Positions 1 through 12,062 of a stretch of 64,000 nt of DNA are shown here, one piece after another. The notes beneath the pieces were generated by a model. The model was not told the DNA's origin and did not search any database. It saw only the letters and a list, made by a program, of their open reading frames with translations. The number at the start of each line of letters is the position of its first letter. Positions within the stretch are counted from its first letter, which is position 1. The DNA is taken from positions 40,023,105 to 40,087,104 of the forward strand of contig JAPTYO010000004.1 in NCBI GenBank assembly GCA_036873135.1, in the 5' to 3' direction. Source of the stretch: Clarkia xantiana subsp. parviflora (lineage: Eukaryota; Streptophyta; Magnoliopsida; Myrtales; Onagraceae). The translations under genes and the position numbers were made by a program.

Positions 1-138
1 AACGCATATATGAAGACGATTGCTTCTTTGAATGACCCTTTAACTCAATGGAGATGGTCATGGAGTTTAGGATGCCTGCCACACAATGAACAAGAAGCTG
101 CCATCAAAGCATTCTACTTGTTCTACCTATCTTTTTAG
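1..138 (+). CDS. Unidentified open frame at left edge, possible 3' coding end
   Basis: Frame 1 is open from the first base to a TAG at 136-138 (45 residues, rich in Trp and Leu; ends FYLFYLSF). It could be the last exon of a gene that starts outside the window and converges on the RING gene. I do not recognise it. Such a short open frame can arise by chance, so this is only a flag. The 139-495 stretch downstream is AT-rich, with a short TA run near 381-394 and a CTT-rich run near 448-467; it probably contains the 3' UTR of the RING gene. Confidence 0.15.
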   Translation, partial: NAYMKTIASLNDPLTQWRWSWSLGCLPHNEQEAAIKAFYLFYLSF

Positions 139-495
139 TTTTTCCACGCACAATAAATAGTGTGCAAATAATGATGCAATAAATCGTTTGGGTAAGGAGA
201 ATTGAGCAACTACTTTGAACATGTAACGTAAGAATGTAGCAACCCAGCAATACAAAACCCAGAGCAGCTATTATTATTAACATCAAGATGGTCCAGAACT
301 GCAAATTACATTGGATGACACTACATTTTGGGTAACTTATATACATCAATTCAAAATGCCAACTGGAAAGCAGCCATATGATATATATATATATGAACCT
401 GAGATTTCTTTCTTTCTTTCTTTTAAAATAGTAAAGAAAATTAGAGGCCTTCTTCTTCTTCTTCTTCTGTCATGACAATTTCACAAAGAGTGAGT

Positions 496-3400
496 TCATA
501 CATCATAAACTGGCAGCCGCTCTTCAACGGGTTCCCGACAGATCGGGCACTTCTTGCATTTCTCCGAGCAAGTACTGCACGTAAAATGGATTGATAAATT
601 ACTTACCTGATGATGATTTCAACTTCAGTTTCATTAATCATACTTACCTGCAAAGGACACGGTGGCGACATGGAAGCATTACTATGCTTATTTCTCCCTC
701 AAAACAAATCCGACACAGTACTTTTTCCTGTACACAACAAAAATTAATTAATTCAACATATAAGTCAATTTTTATTTTTAAGAGTGAGTTGGGAATTTAC
801 CGTTTGAAGTCTTTCATATTCCTGTTGACTGAATTTCGTTATTTCAGTTTGCTCACCCAAAGCTGCCTGAAGTCTCCAAACCTGAGTTTCGAGTATAAAT
901 TTTAGCAGCCACAAAAAAAGTTTTTTAATACAATACAAGCTGATATGATACACACCAACAATTATTTATTATTACATTACCTCCTCTGCAAGCTCTTTCT
1001 TAGGCATCTTTTTCACCACCTCGGGTGGGTAACTACAGAACGTGTTATAACTGCAATTCAGAATCAGGCGCATAAATATTAACCAGAAAACTATAGACAA
1101 AAATCCACCCATCATGCAAGAGTTACCTAGAAGTAGCCTCATGGAAAAGTCGTGCCTGTTCCTCACGACTACCTTCATCAATTGACCACCAACCTATTAA
1201 CCTGAATCCAAAAGTAGCCAAATTCAGTATAATATATATTATAGAGGTTTTGTTAGATATATAAGAACCTTGATTTCTTTTGATAACAGAATCTTGAGGC
1301 TTCGTTTTTACTCATTTATTATTATTACTAGTTACAGCACTCATTGCTCCTAATTTCCATGGAGGACTTTTTAGGCGAAACAATATTTAGTTTCTTAGTT
1401 TCAAGGAAATGATAATTACCGGGAACCGTGGTGAAAGAATGCAAGCAAGTCATGAACTCTAGACGAGAACATAAAGTATGTTCCAGAGCTCGCTCCATTC
1501 CTCAGCAGTAGAATAATTCTTTCTACCAACCTAGTACCAGCAAATAGTACAGCACCTCCTTGAAGAAGGAAAAGTGGAGAGAAAATAACTGGAAGCGATA
1601 AATCTCGTGCTCCACTCGGTGTTCCCTGAAATTATATGTAGAAAAGAAAAAAAGGAATCATTATCCTCCCACCAAATAATTGTTGACATGGACAATTTTC
1701 ATATCCAACCATGGTTGTCAAATTCATAATAGTCCATTTTCGACAATATGGAGAGGATCCAATCGAGCAATGGCTAATGAGTACAAGATGGACGAGAGAC
1801 ATACCTCTAACCGCATGCAGAGGAGTAGTTGGAAAGCAATAAGAGGAATTTTCATGATATGGCCACCGATCTCAGGTAGGCCACAGAATCCACCATGAGA
1901 TTCCTCCTCTTGGGATGAAACAACCAATCCACTATTCCAGTCAAGGTATCTAACGGTTGAGGAAGATTGTCTTGGGAAAGAATGGCGGTGAATTGCTGGA
2001 TTTGACCACTTCGTACATACTAGAAATGAAAAACACTCTGCAATACTGCACACATCAAATGGTCTTAATAACAGAGGTTTTCTTCACAACTTCTTATGCA
2101 GGTTTTCTTTTTTTTTGTTAGAGCTGAAACAGGAATGTAGTTTTTATTTTTTTTTGATGAATACCTGAAATTTATAAATAAGTCCCACCATCCAAGTGCA
2201 CCAACATCTCCTGCAACATCCATGAAACAAAAAAAATTCACTTTCCATAAACAGGTTACTGGTACGTTTTGACATAACATAACATTTCGTAGAGGATAGC
2301 GCATAGTAATGAATATAGGATATCAAGGGAATCTGTATATGATATGAAGGAATATTTTACTGTACCACAAAGTTTGAGCATGGTGAAGACTGAGGCAGCA
2401 AGAAAAAATACCATTGAAACTGCAACCCAGAAGTGCTGAAAAAAATATCAACTATTCATCAATCAACAAATGTACGTTGAATAGAGAGTACATGAAAATA
2501 GGACACCAACTTAAAGTCATTTTAGAGTAGATAATGTCTTTCTCCACTCCAATAAATGGAAGCACTATATACCTAATGTAATAGGTTTAAGCTCTAATTA
2601 CTTTTCATGGATCAGTAACTTCTTTTGAAGCACAAGTAACTCTAATCACTTAATTAATCACAGTCAAACAACTAGTTCTTCCTTAACCGCAGTAAATAAT
2701 CCTTTATTTCTTCGAATACAACACTCTTTTACCAAAGAATAAATAATTCTAAAACAGCGAATACTTTTGCAAGATGTTGGGAAAAATTCATAATGCAGGT
2801 GTGTTCAATTTTTTAAGTAAGCAACAATAGTAGTAGTAATAATAATAACGTACCGGGAGTGTCTCCCATATTGTTTCGTCAGACATGCTATCATCATCAC
2901 CTGGCATTAGAGCCTTACACATTCTGCACAACACAAAAGTTAAGCAGGATTAGATCTGAAATTGTTTTTCTGCAAGCAATAACGTAATAGATATTGATGA
3001 CCTATATTTAAATTTAACAACCGGTCATTTCACTAAACAATCATGCTATAACTGAACACAAAATATATCTGATAAGGGCATTGTTAAGCCATAAAATTTA
3101 TTTCTGTCAGATTACTGTTGATGCCTTGATAGAAAGCACTGTCAAGAGAAAACCAATGGAGGACTATTAGAAAGAAACTAATTACACCAGATGCTTAATG
3201 GCTAGTCTGCCTTCAAAGAACAATTCCTTTTCAAAGATGAAAATTTTATATCTATAATTGAATCTGGAATAATCTGAACTAAATGAGGATAGAGTTATTC
3301 TTTTTGCCCTCTTTAGAACAAAATATTATCAACTCAGCAAAATAGAAGGCAATATAAAAGGCAAAAAGAGTCGGAGACAATTTGGTAATTCATCAAACGC

Positions 3401-4960
3401 TATTAAACGAAAAACATACCTAAAGTTATCCATGAGAATAATTATTTCAAATGCCAGAAGGGGAAGAAAGACGATCTTCAAGTTCACAGCAGGGAAACCC
3501 TGAACTGTAGAAAATAAATCAGGGAAAATCTATTAGATTTAGAAAAGCTAATAGTTACAATAAAACGAATATGAAGCAACCTAGCAATAAACTTGTCCAA
3601 TATACAAGCATAAACCTTTAACCAATTAGAGAGAATATTATATGCAGTCAGCAAAACGTTGCACAGTCCGACAATATTTTTATGTGGCATATAAAGGATC
3701 AAAATGCAGAGCCATTTGTAATTGTAAAAGAAATTACTAAACATCATGTCAAAAAGAAATTTTACACTAGAGTAGCATCTAAGAATGGACACAGCATATG
3801 GCATATTACTCAAACTGCAGTGCACTGACTAAACTGGATATTTATCTGCATAAAAACGTACCATTCATACTCTCCAGATATATACACAGAAGCAATTCAA
3901 ATGCAACCAACAAAGGTGTTGCCACAATCGCATGGCAAGGGGCCCACTGTCGAAAGAAATACGCAATAAGCACAGTCCACAGGGTTAGTATTCCAAAGAA
4001 GTATAAGAGAATACAAACTTGAATTATTCAGAGCTCTGAAAACATACATTTCGGTTATGAGGAAGTGATGGTGCGGGCAATGAAAATCTGCCACGGGCTA
4101 TAACGGAATGAAACAGCCAAAGTGGGAAAAATACTAACCTGCATCACAAGTCATTGCATTATCACTATCCATGTTCCGGAAAGATACAAAAAAATTCGAG
4201 AGTATTCTCCTACTGATTCCATACCCATATTTATCACACAAAAATTGCCTGAAGTAGAGTTTTGAAAATAATTGAATAAAAACAATCAACATATTTCTAC
4301 TTTCCACATATGGTTATCACAGTAATGTGTATCTTATATCCACATTACATCATACTTTGACCTATATCAAATCCAATCCATGTGCTCAATACTTGATATA
4401 TTGCCAATTTAGGAAAAACATTAATCTCCACCTGTCCAAAAACATCCTCATTTCTGACAGTTAAAAGTCCAATAATTCGTGATTGATCAATCCTTCAAGT
4501 CTCAGTTAATCATCATTTAATTACCAAAGGGCCCAATTTCCAGATCAAGAAGAAGAAAGATTTTGCCGTTCTTTTGACCCGAAAAGAATCGCGGTCGACC
4601 AAACTATAAGCAAAATTCCATGTAAAAAATTGCGGATAAAGGAATTAATCTCAAATTTCATCTCAATTTATGTCAAACCTTGATGAAGGTGTCGAATTTC
4701 CTTCACCGATCAAAAGAAAAACTGCATAGGTGAAGAGCTTTCGAAAACATAGAATCAAGAACAAATCCAATCATGAAACAGATCCCAGAAAATGCGTGAA
4801 TTACAAGAAACGGTATTCGAGCAAACGGAGGAGCAAAAACTGACCACCACGAGTAGGAGACGACATGATCGACCTTGAGAACGAGCAGCAAAGTGAAGGA
4901 CAGCAGAAGACTATGGGCCAACAGCGCCTGCACAGACTTGAGTACTCTTCGCCAGCTCAT
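496..4960 (-). CDS. Multi-pass membrane protein with C-terminal RING finger (TMEM185/Fragile-X-F-associated type), putative E3 ubiquitin ligase
   Basis: Fourteen exons with GT-AG borders give an uninterrupted 464-aa protein: 4960-4845, 4138-4048, 3946-3862, 3504-3420, 2923-2854, 2435-2366, 2210-2165, 2045-1805, 1625-1420, 1201-1127, 1050-981, 881-801, 727-648, 574-496. The start is the ATG at 4960 (MSWRRVLKSVQ, the conserved family start), not the in-frame ATG 36 bp upstream. Hydrophobic segments fill roughly the first 300 residues (for example around VATPLLVAFELLLC and VSMVFFLAASVF). The tail is a C3HC4 RING: C417, C420, C432, H434, C438, C441, C448, C451, ending ERLPVYDV. The family is the plant transmembrane Fragile-X-F-associated RING proteins (Arabidopsis At1g73950 type, from memory). 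The role is probably membrane-anchored ubiquitin transfer; substrate unknown. All splice phases close without a stop, so the gene looks intact. Confidence 0.95.
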
Positions 4961-5349
4961 TGTCTTGTTCCTCGCCGCAAAGCGTAAATTCACCAATCGT
5001 CCAGAACCGGAAACAAAATCCGAACTTCACCTAGGAAAGGGATCTCATAGTTGAAATTGAAGAACCCTAGAGACGAATAGGGACTTCCGCACTAGTTTCA
5101 GCTGTTCAGAAAATGGAAGGTCGAAGCTTCAGAGTCAGTGGGCGCCATCGAATACTCTCTTTCGCCTTCTCTTCTATTATCTATCACTCTCTTCAGTTAA
5201 TTATTATTATCTTCAGTTTTCTCCATTCATTCATTTACAACAAGACAAAGTGACAAACTGCATTTACTACCTAAAATAAAACTATATTATTTTATTTAAA
5301 GGGAAACTTTATTTTTTCCAGTTTTCATCCAACTTATAGTAGAATGTTA
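4961..5349 (-). promoter_or_regulatory. 5' UTR and upstream region of the RING gene
   Basis: This is the sequence between the start codon and the hAT element. Pyrimidine-rich stretches near 5160-5225 and AT-rich DNA beyond are typical of a plant promoter and leader. No clear TATA box can be assigned. The hAT insertion begins about 400 bp upstream of the start codon, so it sits in or just beyond the promoter. Confidence 0.35.
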
Positions 5350-6096
5350 GTTTCAGTCAGTTTTATCCGAACCGGACTGCACACCGAACCGCGAACCACT
5401 TAGGTGCCCGGTTCGTATGGTTCGAACCGATTCAAATTCGGTTCGACCGCTGTCTCACACCACATAGCAATAGATATAAAGCAATAGACTATCCTTCTCA
5501 TCAGTGAGCCTCTCCATCTACTTTATTGTTTGCTGGGTAAGTCTCTCCCTCTAATTCCTTCTCCACACTCCACTCCTTCCTCCTCCCCATCCATCGTCGT
5601 AGCCCGTCGCCCGATCCCCGCCCTCCACAACCTCCCCAGACCATCATCTTCATCACCATCTTCGCTGGGATCCTCCTCTCCGCCGCTGAGATCTGCGACA
5701 TTCGTTGGTTACTCTGCTTCGCCGTCGGGATCCTCTACTCCTTCGTAGTCGGGATGCTCTTCTTCAGCGCAGTGGTGTCACCTGAAGGCAAGGAGTGCAG
5801 CGAGGATTGGAGGTCTGTATGAATTCCGGACCTTGGCGGCTGCATTCTAAAACGGCAAGCTATTATCTCCTCCTTCCCAGCCGTTTAGATTTAGGGTTTT
5901 TAGGTTTTTTGTTGTTGTTTTTTTCCTGATAGATGTTGAACCGGTAACCCGGCCGGTTCCCTGAAAACCGACCTTTCGAACCGGGTTCGCTAACATCCTC
6001 CGGATTTGCTCGAACCGGACCGTAGAGGGCTCCGGTTCCGATTCGAATCCGGTCGGACCGTCGGTCCGGTCCGGTTCTGATAACACTAGTTTCAGT
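5350..6096. mobile_element. Non-autonomous hAT-type DNA transposon with 8-bp TSD
   Basis: The element body is 5358-6088 (731 bp). It is flanked by exact 8-bp direct repeats GTTTCAGT at 5350-5357 and 6089-6096, the target-site length of the hAT superfamily. The ends are imperfect inverted repeats of about 20 bp: CAGTTTTATCCGAACCGGAC on the left, and TAGTGTTATCAGAACCGGAC reading inward from the right. Both ends are followed by many short subterminal GAACCGG/CCGGTTC motifs in both orientations, which in hAT elements are usual transposase-binding clusters. There is no transposase. The GC-rich centre (about 5530-5870) carries a Ser/Pro-rich open frame that may be a captured host fragment. Confidence 0.88.
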
Positions 6097-6296
6097 GCTC
6101 TATCTTATCTTATTAGGGAATCAAATATATTAGAAAATAATATATTTTATTATGTTTCGATTGAGTTAGGTTGGGAATATATATATTTCTAATATCTTAT
6201 CATTACTTTTTTTCTTATTATATTGTTATATATTTATTATTTGTTATAGATTTACTATTATATTTATATATAATATAGGTACATGTACTCAACCCT
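6097..6296 (+). mobile_element. Fragment of a copia-type LTR
   Basis: This AT-rich segment starts near TTAGGGAATCAAATATATTAG and ends with GGTACATGTACTCAAC. The same order of motifs occurs at 23112-23280, where the sequence runs on into a primer-binding site, so this is most simply an LTR remnant of the same copia family. It has no coding sequence. The left boundary is approximate. Confidence 0.5.
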
Positions 6297-6599
6297 GTTG
6301 GGATCAAAATGACGTGGCATGAGGCTTCTGGTAATGAATTTCGAGGTCTCGCCGGTAACTAGCTCCTTTAGGTGTCTATCTCGACCTCTGGGGTGCTTAG
6401 TTTCCTTTAGGGTGCTTTTGGTAGGCAAGGACCTGAAAAGGGGTGGGGATGACCCATGATTCCACTCTGAAGCTTAAGTCAGTAATGAAATTAAAGAGAA
6501 TACTATAAAAGTATGTGAATGTAATTAATTAGATAATGAAAGTGTTCCCCTATTTATAGGGGAAGTGTACCGACTTTAAGTGGCGGCTACCCTCTTGGG
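6297..6599. mobile_element. Probable LTR fragment, unassigned
   Basis: This 300-bp non-coding stretch starts TGTTGGGATC and contains the phrase CTCTGAAGCTTAAGTCAG and then a CTATTTATAGG motif. That resembles the layout of the inner Tat element's LTR (gatgcttaagtcag then gtatttatagg). It is probably a truncated gypsy LTR lying between the copia fragment and the next LTR. The assignment rests on short motifs only. Confidence 0.35.
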
Positions 6600-7193
6600 T
6601 GTTAGATTACGGGGAGTAATTGTACGGATACTACAAACATGGTACATCCTAGTAATCGATATTACGCAGCGAAAGATTCACACAAACCTCAGACGTAACC
6701 CGTAGTTCCAAGATCCTGCAGCAGGGAGTTCACGGTCCTCCGGTCGGCACCCGTAGAGGTTCTGGTTAAGGAAGCCCTACGCGGTATATTCTCCACAGCA
6801 AAGCCTCTGATCGATTCTTGACAGGGACGGATCTCCAGAGTGTTTGCTCGAAGGCAAATTGGCACACCCTTTGGTGAAGTGTGGTTCGGCCGAATGATGT
6901 TATGGGGAGGAGGGTTTTTCTCTCAAAAACACTCCAAGGAAGGATTAAGGATTAACCTAATAAAACCCCTAACACCTATTATTTATAGGAGGAGCAAAGT
7001 GGATAAAAGTCCACTTTGCCCGCCTAATAAGTTCGGCCGGCCTATGCATAAGGAAGGCTCATATTTTGGGCCTCTCATGTCAATTGGGATTTGGGTCTGA
7101 CCCAATGTCCTAATGTGACATTTACCAATTGTCTTAGGTAACTTATACATATAATGGGCTTCTATTTACGGCGCCCATCACCATATGCTTACA
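6600..7193 (-). repeat. 3' LTR of decayed minus-strand copia element
   Basis: The 594-bp segment begins TGTTAGATTACGG and ends CATATGCTTACA, so it has TG...CA ends on either strand. A purine-rich tract on the minus strand (GAGTGGGGGC, from 7194-7203) directly precedes it in element orientation, as expected for the polypurine tract. A related LTR lies at 11121-11371 plus 31638-31943, and a partial copy in the opposite orientation at 31944-32271. The two presumed LTRs of this element are clearly diverged, so it is old or a composite of two copies. Confidence 0.7.
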
Positions 7194-8301
7194 GCCCCCA
7201 CTCGCCGGAATGGGAGGGTGCCTGTTAATGTATTGTCGTCCAAATCAGCATCAACATTTCACTCCTTTGATCTCGCCATTGCTTCCGAATAGTTCATACG
7301 AGGTTTGTCGTGCGACTGGCGAACACAACGGGCATCGTGCTACTCATCTGTTAGGAGTGTTGTAGCACCCGCGAAACGTTGATTCCCTTTTCTTCAATCA
7401 ACCTGTTATAAACAATATAGTGTCACGCTGTATCCTAGGTCAACTGTTAACTCTCCATTTGCCCAGTTTCCACATAAGGCATCCGTACAAGTATTCACAA
7501 ACTTCAACTAATATCCGGTTGGTGGCCACCTAGTGAATACAAGAGTCGGTGAATTACATGTGAACTTGACCATCCCCATCGCTCATATCCTTAGTCAAAC
7601 CCAACCGGTTTCAAAAGGCGTGGTCACTGGGCCTTTTTGTTCAGCACTATGCTCGTACACCGGGAAACGAACATTGAGCCTGACCTTAGATATGAGTTCT
7701 TATGAGGATACTTCGGGTGCCTCTTCATAAGGCTCCCGGGATCAATCACACGCTCGAGGTGAAGAAGTTTGCGCCCGTTAGAATCACGAGGATTCTTATC
7801 TAGCACATCCGAGCTGTGACCCCGTGGTCGAACATGGCACGCGCAGTATGAAGCACGCGTCGATAGCATACCTGAACTTTTAAGTTGACAGGAATGGATA
7901 TGTCAATCATGCTATCGCAGATTCTCATCTGGCCCAGAATGTGGTTTAATGACGAACGGAGTTCATCACGGCGATTTGTAAAAACGAAGATCATGTCGAG
8001 TTACTTCGAGACTAGATAATCGTCTTGTGTAATCAAGTTTATCCCCCTGATTCTTAGCCAGTCTTGCTTGGTAGAGGCCTCCCTCCACCGCAAGATGACC
8101 GTACCTGTGTGACTTGGTAAGGCCCACATTCGACATAGTTTGGCAGATGATTGCGTCCTCCTACGACTTAGTTTATAGACCGTAAATCATATGTATTCAA
8201 ACATTATGACATCAATGGATCATAAACTCGATTTCAATTCTCTCGTTTATTAAAAATGTAACTTTCAATTATTAAAATGTTATCACAGATACATGCCACA
8301 T
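7194..8301 (-). mobile_element. 3' non-coding region of the copia element
   Basis: About 1.1 kb lies between the end of the copia RNase H frame and the polypurine tract. I see no convincing coding frame on either strand; the longest open frames are under 90 codons without recognisable motifs. Some plant copia lineages have long 3' untranslated regions of this kind. Confidence 0.5.
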
Positions 8302-9620
8302 TTAAACCCTACGCAATCTTAGCAGTTTTACATGCTTATCGAATATCTCCATGCGTAGTGGTTTAGTTAATGGGTCCGCAACCATGTTATCAGTGGAGAA
8401 GTATTCCAAAGTGATTGTATTGTCTTCTACCATAGATTTAGCATAAAAATATTTCACATCAATGTGTTAGTCCTACTATGGTACTTTGGATTCTTAACTG
8501 CCGCAATAGCTGCCTGACTATCAGTGTACCGCGACGGGTTTACTCACGTCTTTGTCACCAGGTAGTGCAGTAAGAAGCCTTTTCAGCCAGACCGCTTCCT
8601 GTGCGTTTTTGGAGAGAGCAACGAATTCTGATTCCATCGTAGACAACGCGACACAAGTTTGCTTCTTGCTCGTCCATGAAATGGCGTCATTAGCAAGGAG
8701 AAAGTCTCCTCCTGTGGTGGACTTACAATCATCCGGATCGCCACCATGGTCAGCGTCACTGTAACCGGTCAATTCTAACGTCCAGCCCTCATAGTACAGT
8801 TCGTAGTCGGCAGTACCTTTCAGATAACAAATAATTCGTTTTACAGCCTATAAATGTTGATAGCCAGGTTTTGATTGGAATCGTGCTACTAGGCCCATGG
8901 CGTAACATATTTCTGGACGGGTGCATTGCATGGCGTACATGAGACTACCGATCATGCTTAAATACTCTGCACCCATCAACTGTTCTCGCTCTGCCAGGTT
9001 CTTGAGGCCGTCACGTTTTGACAGTGCGCACCCAAATACTATCGGCGTATCCACGGGTTTGGCATGTTGTAATCTGAACATTTTCAACAGTTTGTTGATA
9101 TAAGCTTCTTGAGATAGACATAATTTCCGGGTAGCGCGATCTCTAGCAATTTTAATGCCTAAGATGTACGTGGCTTCTCCCATGTCTTTCATCTCGAATA
9201 CAGATGCCAACCAGGACTTTGACTTATTCATAAAACTCACGTCGTTTGCGGCAATGAGTATGTCGTCCACGTATAAGGTTAAGATGACATACTTAGACCC
9301 GGAGGTCTTATAATACACGCACGGATCCTCTTGAAGATTCACAAATCTGTTTCCTATTTCCTACGATTTCCTCATGGAATCCGCGGTACCATTGTCGAGA
9401 CGACTGTTTAAGACCATAAACGGACCTCTAGAGTTTGCAAACTTTACGTTTGTTACCAGGAGTAATAAAACCCTCTGGTTGCTCCATGTAGATCTCTTCC
9501 TCCAGGTTTCCGTGGAGGAACGCGGTCTTAACATCAATTTGGTGCAGCTCGAGATCGAGATTTGCGACCTAGGCCAGAATGGCCTGGACAGTGGTGTAAC
9601 GCACAGTTAGTGATTTGCGC
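8302..9620 (-). pseudogene. Copia RT/RNase H remnant
   Basis: Read on the minus strand, the segment holds the second half of a Ty1/copia pol. It includes an [16 protein letters not shown] stretch (in a frame with stops), the RT active site LYVDDILIA near 9260, the EATYILGIKI block, then RNase H (YSDADHGGDPDDCKSTTGG; ALSTMESEFVALS near 8640) and the terminal TKPLRMEIFDKHVKLL. The frame ends with TAA at 8304-8302. It is split by frameshifts and stops, for example between 8773 and 8848 and around 9345-9610. The upstream gag, protease, integrase and first half of RT are missing, so it cannot make an active polyprotein. Confidence 0.88.
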
Positions 9621-10336
9621 AAACCATATATTTAAATCCCAGATCTCAATGCTCGCAATATAATATCTAGCTAGCTTGACTAAGTCAAGACGACAGTTCT
9701 AATTATATCAAAATATATGATGCAGAAAGTAAACAATTGCAAATCAGCCCACTAATTTAATCTAGTCCCAAAAACATGCAAGTCCGAGATCCATCCCCAT
9801 AATCGTAACCAGGCATTAGGGTTTTAATTGAAACCGTGTATTAAAACACAAACCCTAAGAGCACTGTTTAGGTTAATTTTAAAGTTCGAAAAAATTTGGA
9901 TTTAAAATTTGACATCCTATTTCATTGAACAATTTTAAAAATTTCCGTAAATTTAAAATTGGTTCGGTCCAAATTTTAAAATCCGGTTCAATTCTGTCTG
10001 ATTTTAAAAATTCGGGTTTGGTCCGAAACGATTCAATAAAATAAGATAGTGGTTCGATTTATCACTCAAAACCGGTTAGGTTAGGCTTAATTTAGTTACT
10101 ACGGTCCGACCCGTCCCGACTAGGTCGACCCGATTAAGAAAACCCATATTGGTTTTATTCATTCCGTTTTAGCAATTGGACCGGCCCATAAACCCTAGGG
10201 TTTGGCCGAAATATGTCTTGTGGGCCAAGTAGGGTTTTAAAGTCCACTAAAAACTTAACTTAACTACCAAGAAATATTAATAATTTAAAATAATTTCCAA
10301 TATTGCTAATATATATATATATATATAATTCGGCTA

Positions 10337-10395
<59 letters not shown>

Positions 10396-11105
10396 CAAGA
10401 TTTTATCACTAAGATGTAAATCAATTAACAATATAATATATATATATATATATATATTGATTTGGCCGAATTTTATATATATATATTGTCAAAAATATAT
10501 TTAGGGATAAAATATATAGACAATATATCTTCTTAATCTTTTTAATTAACTAAATTCTATCAATATATCTTTATCCCTACCTTTTAGCTATATATATATT
10601 GATAGTTAATATCTTTTACAATATTATATTATAAACCTATCCATACTTTCCAATTTATTGATATATAGTTACCTATTAATAAAATTTAAAAATGGAAACC
10701 TATATATTAAAATATTTGTGCCGAAGTTTTAATGACTTGGTGACCAAGAAAATTAATTTTTTTACCTAAAATTCCCCTAGGGTTTTCGGCACAAACACAA
10801 AGAGTTGGAAAAGTTGTCAAATTTTAAGATCAATTACTGCCTTGATCAAAAATCTAAATTGTGTTCTTGATAAAACTCATGGTTTTCTTGAAGATTATGA
10901 ACATCAAACTCAAATTCATAACAAAATTTTCGGTTTTGATCCTTAAAAATACATAAATTTTGAAAATTTTAAGTTTTTAAAGATCAAATACATGCATGTT
11001 GAAAATTTTGGAACAAATATTGATGTTCATCAACCTAAAAATTTCGGATTTTTCATAGATTCAAGAACATCAGTTTATCAAAAAATTTAAGAACTCCTAA
11101 CTCAG
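9621..11105 (-). mobile_element. AT-rich internal region of the copia element without coding sequence
   Basis: Between the truncated RT and the primer-binding site lie 1.5 kb of very AT-rich DNA. It has TA-dinucleotide microsatellites near 10309-10326, 10341-10392 and 10435-10458. A normal copia element would hold gag, protease and integrase here, so this part was replaced or deleted. No gene is visible on either strand. Confidence 0.5.
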
Positions 11106-11117
11106 GCTCTGATACCA
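11106..11117 (-). other. Primer-binding site of the minus-strand copia element
   Basis: The minus strand reads TGGTATCAGAGC, the complement of the initiator-methionine tRNA 3' end used by most plant copia elements. It sits three bases from the LTR edge at 11121, which fixes the orientation of the element. Confidence 0.85.
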
Positions 11118-11120
11118 CTA

Positions 11121-11371
11121 TGGATTACGGGGATGTAATACTACGGAATGCTAAACGTGTACTAACAAGATATCTAATCTACGCAGCAGATTTAGTACAC
11201 ATACCTTTTAGCTTTCCTGCCCGAGAACGATGTGGAGGGAGTTTTGATCCTCCGGTCGGAACCACGTGCAAGTTCTTCGTCAAAAGAAGTCCCACGCGAT
11301 GTAGCTCCACAACAAGACCTCTGATCGATTCTTCAACGGAGATGGAACCTCGGACTTGATGTGATGGTGCC
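11121..11371 (-). repeat. Copia 5' LTR, first part (split by a Tat insertion)
   Basis: The LTR begins TGGATTACGGGG next to the primer-binding site and runs into GTGCC at 11367-11371, where the 20-kb Tat element is inserted. The rest of the same LTR continues at 31638. Blocks such as CCTCTGATCGATTCTT are shared with the LTR at 6600-7193. Confidence 0.75.
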
Positions 11372-12027
11372 TGTTAGATATCTTTCCAATTCGGGTTCGT
11401 ATTTACATTTCAGGCATCGTAAAATATCCCAAAACCCGTAAAAAACCCTTTCGCGGAAACCCAAGTCTAAAACGGTCCGGGATACGCGCAATTCCCGGGC
11501 CGAAGGACTTCCGGATTGCCCTAAGGCGATCCGGAGGTCCGGATTACCGTTTTCCCTCGTACGCTCACCCTGATTAACTTGCCAAGTGCGGGAAGTCGGT
11601 GCATACATAGTCCGTCTTGATGACGGTATACGTCTTCCTTACATACCGACATCAAGTGGTTCAAAACTAGGCATGATACTTAGGTTCCCTATCAATAGGG
11701 GCCTAGATCTCCCATTCTAGAGAACTCCCTGACTTTTGGGCTTTGAATGCTCTGACTTCTCTCTAAGACTTTCTCTCTCTAGAAGTTCTAACTTGAGCGT
11801 TAGAGTGGGCCCAACCAGCACCCCCCTCCCACGCTGGTTACTGCCCCTCGTGCAGGACCCGAAGGTCTAGAGTTCAAGGTCGAGGACTGGGAGATTAGCT
11901 CGGTGATTGTGTTTTAAGGATTGCAGCGTTCCCGTCCTTATACACACATCTCGAGCCCGTTCGTGGAAAAGGAAGCTTGTTCGTGAAGGAAAAACCCGAA
12001 GCTGCCCAGTTGGAAGCGAACATAACA
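11372..12027 (+). repeat. 5' LTR of outer Tat element
   Basis: The 656-bp repeat starts TGTTAGATATCTTTCC and ends GCGAACATAACA. Its partner at 30921-31632 is 712 bp; most of the length difference is one extra segment of about 55 bp in the 3' copy (near 31069-31140, starting GTGGTCCAGAGG). Other differences are scattered substitutions. Confidence 0.95.
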
Positions 12028-12029
12028 TT

Positions 12030-12041
12030 TGGCGCCGTCTG
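12030..12041 (+). other. Primer-binding site of outer Tat element
   Basis: TGGCGCCGTCTG starts two bases after the LTR, the usual position and sequence type for Tat elements. Only about 20 bp separate it from the ATG that opens the protease frame, so there is no room for gag. Confidence 0.85.
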
Positions 12042-12062
12042 AAGTGATTCGAACAAAAAGCC

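Noticed and set aside
5530..5748. Ser/Pro-rich 72-codon frame as a gene
   Set aside because: It lies wholly inside the hAT element and is low in complexity; kept only as a possible captured fragment.
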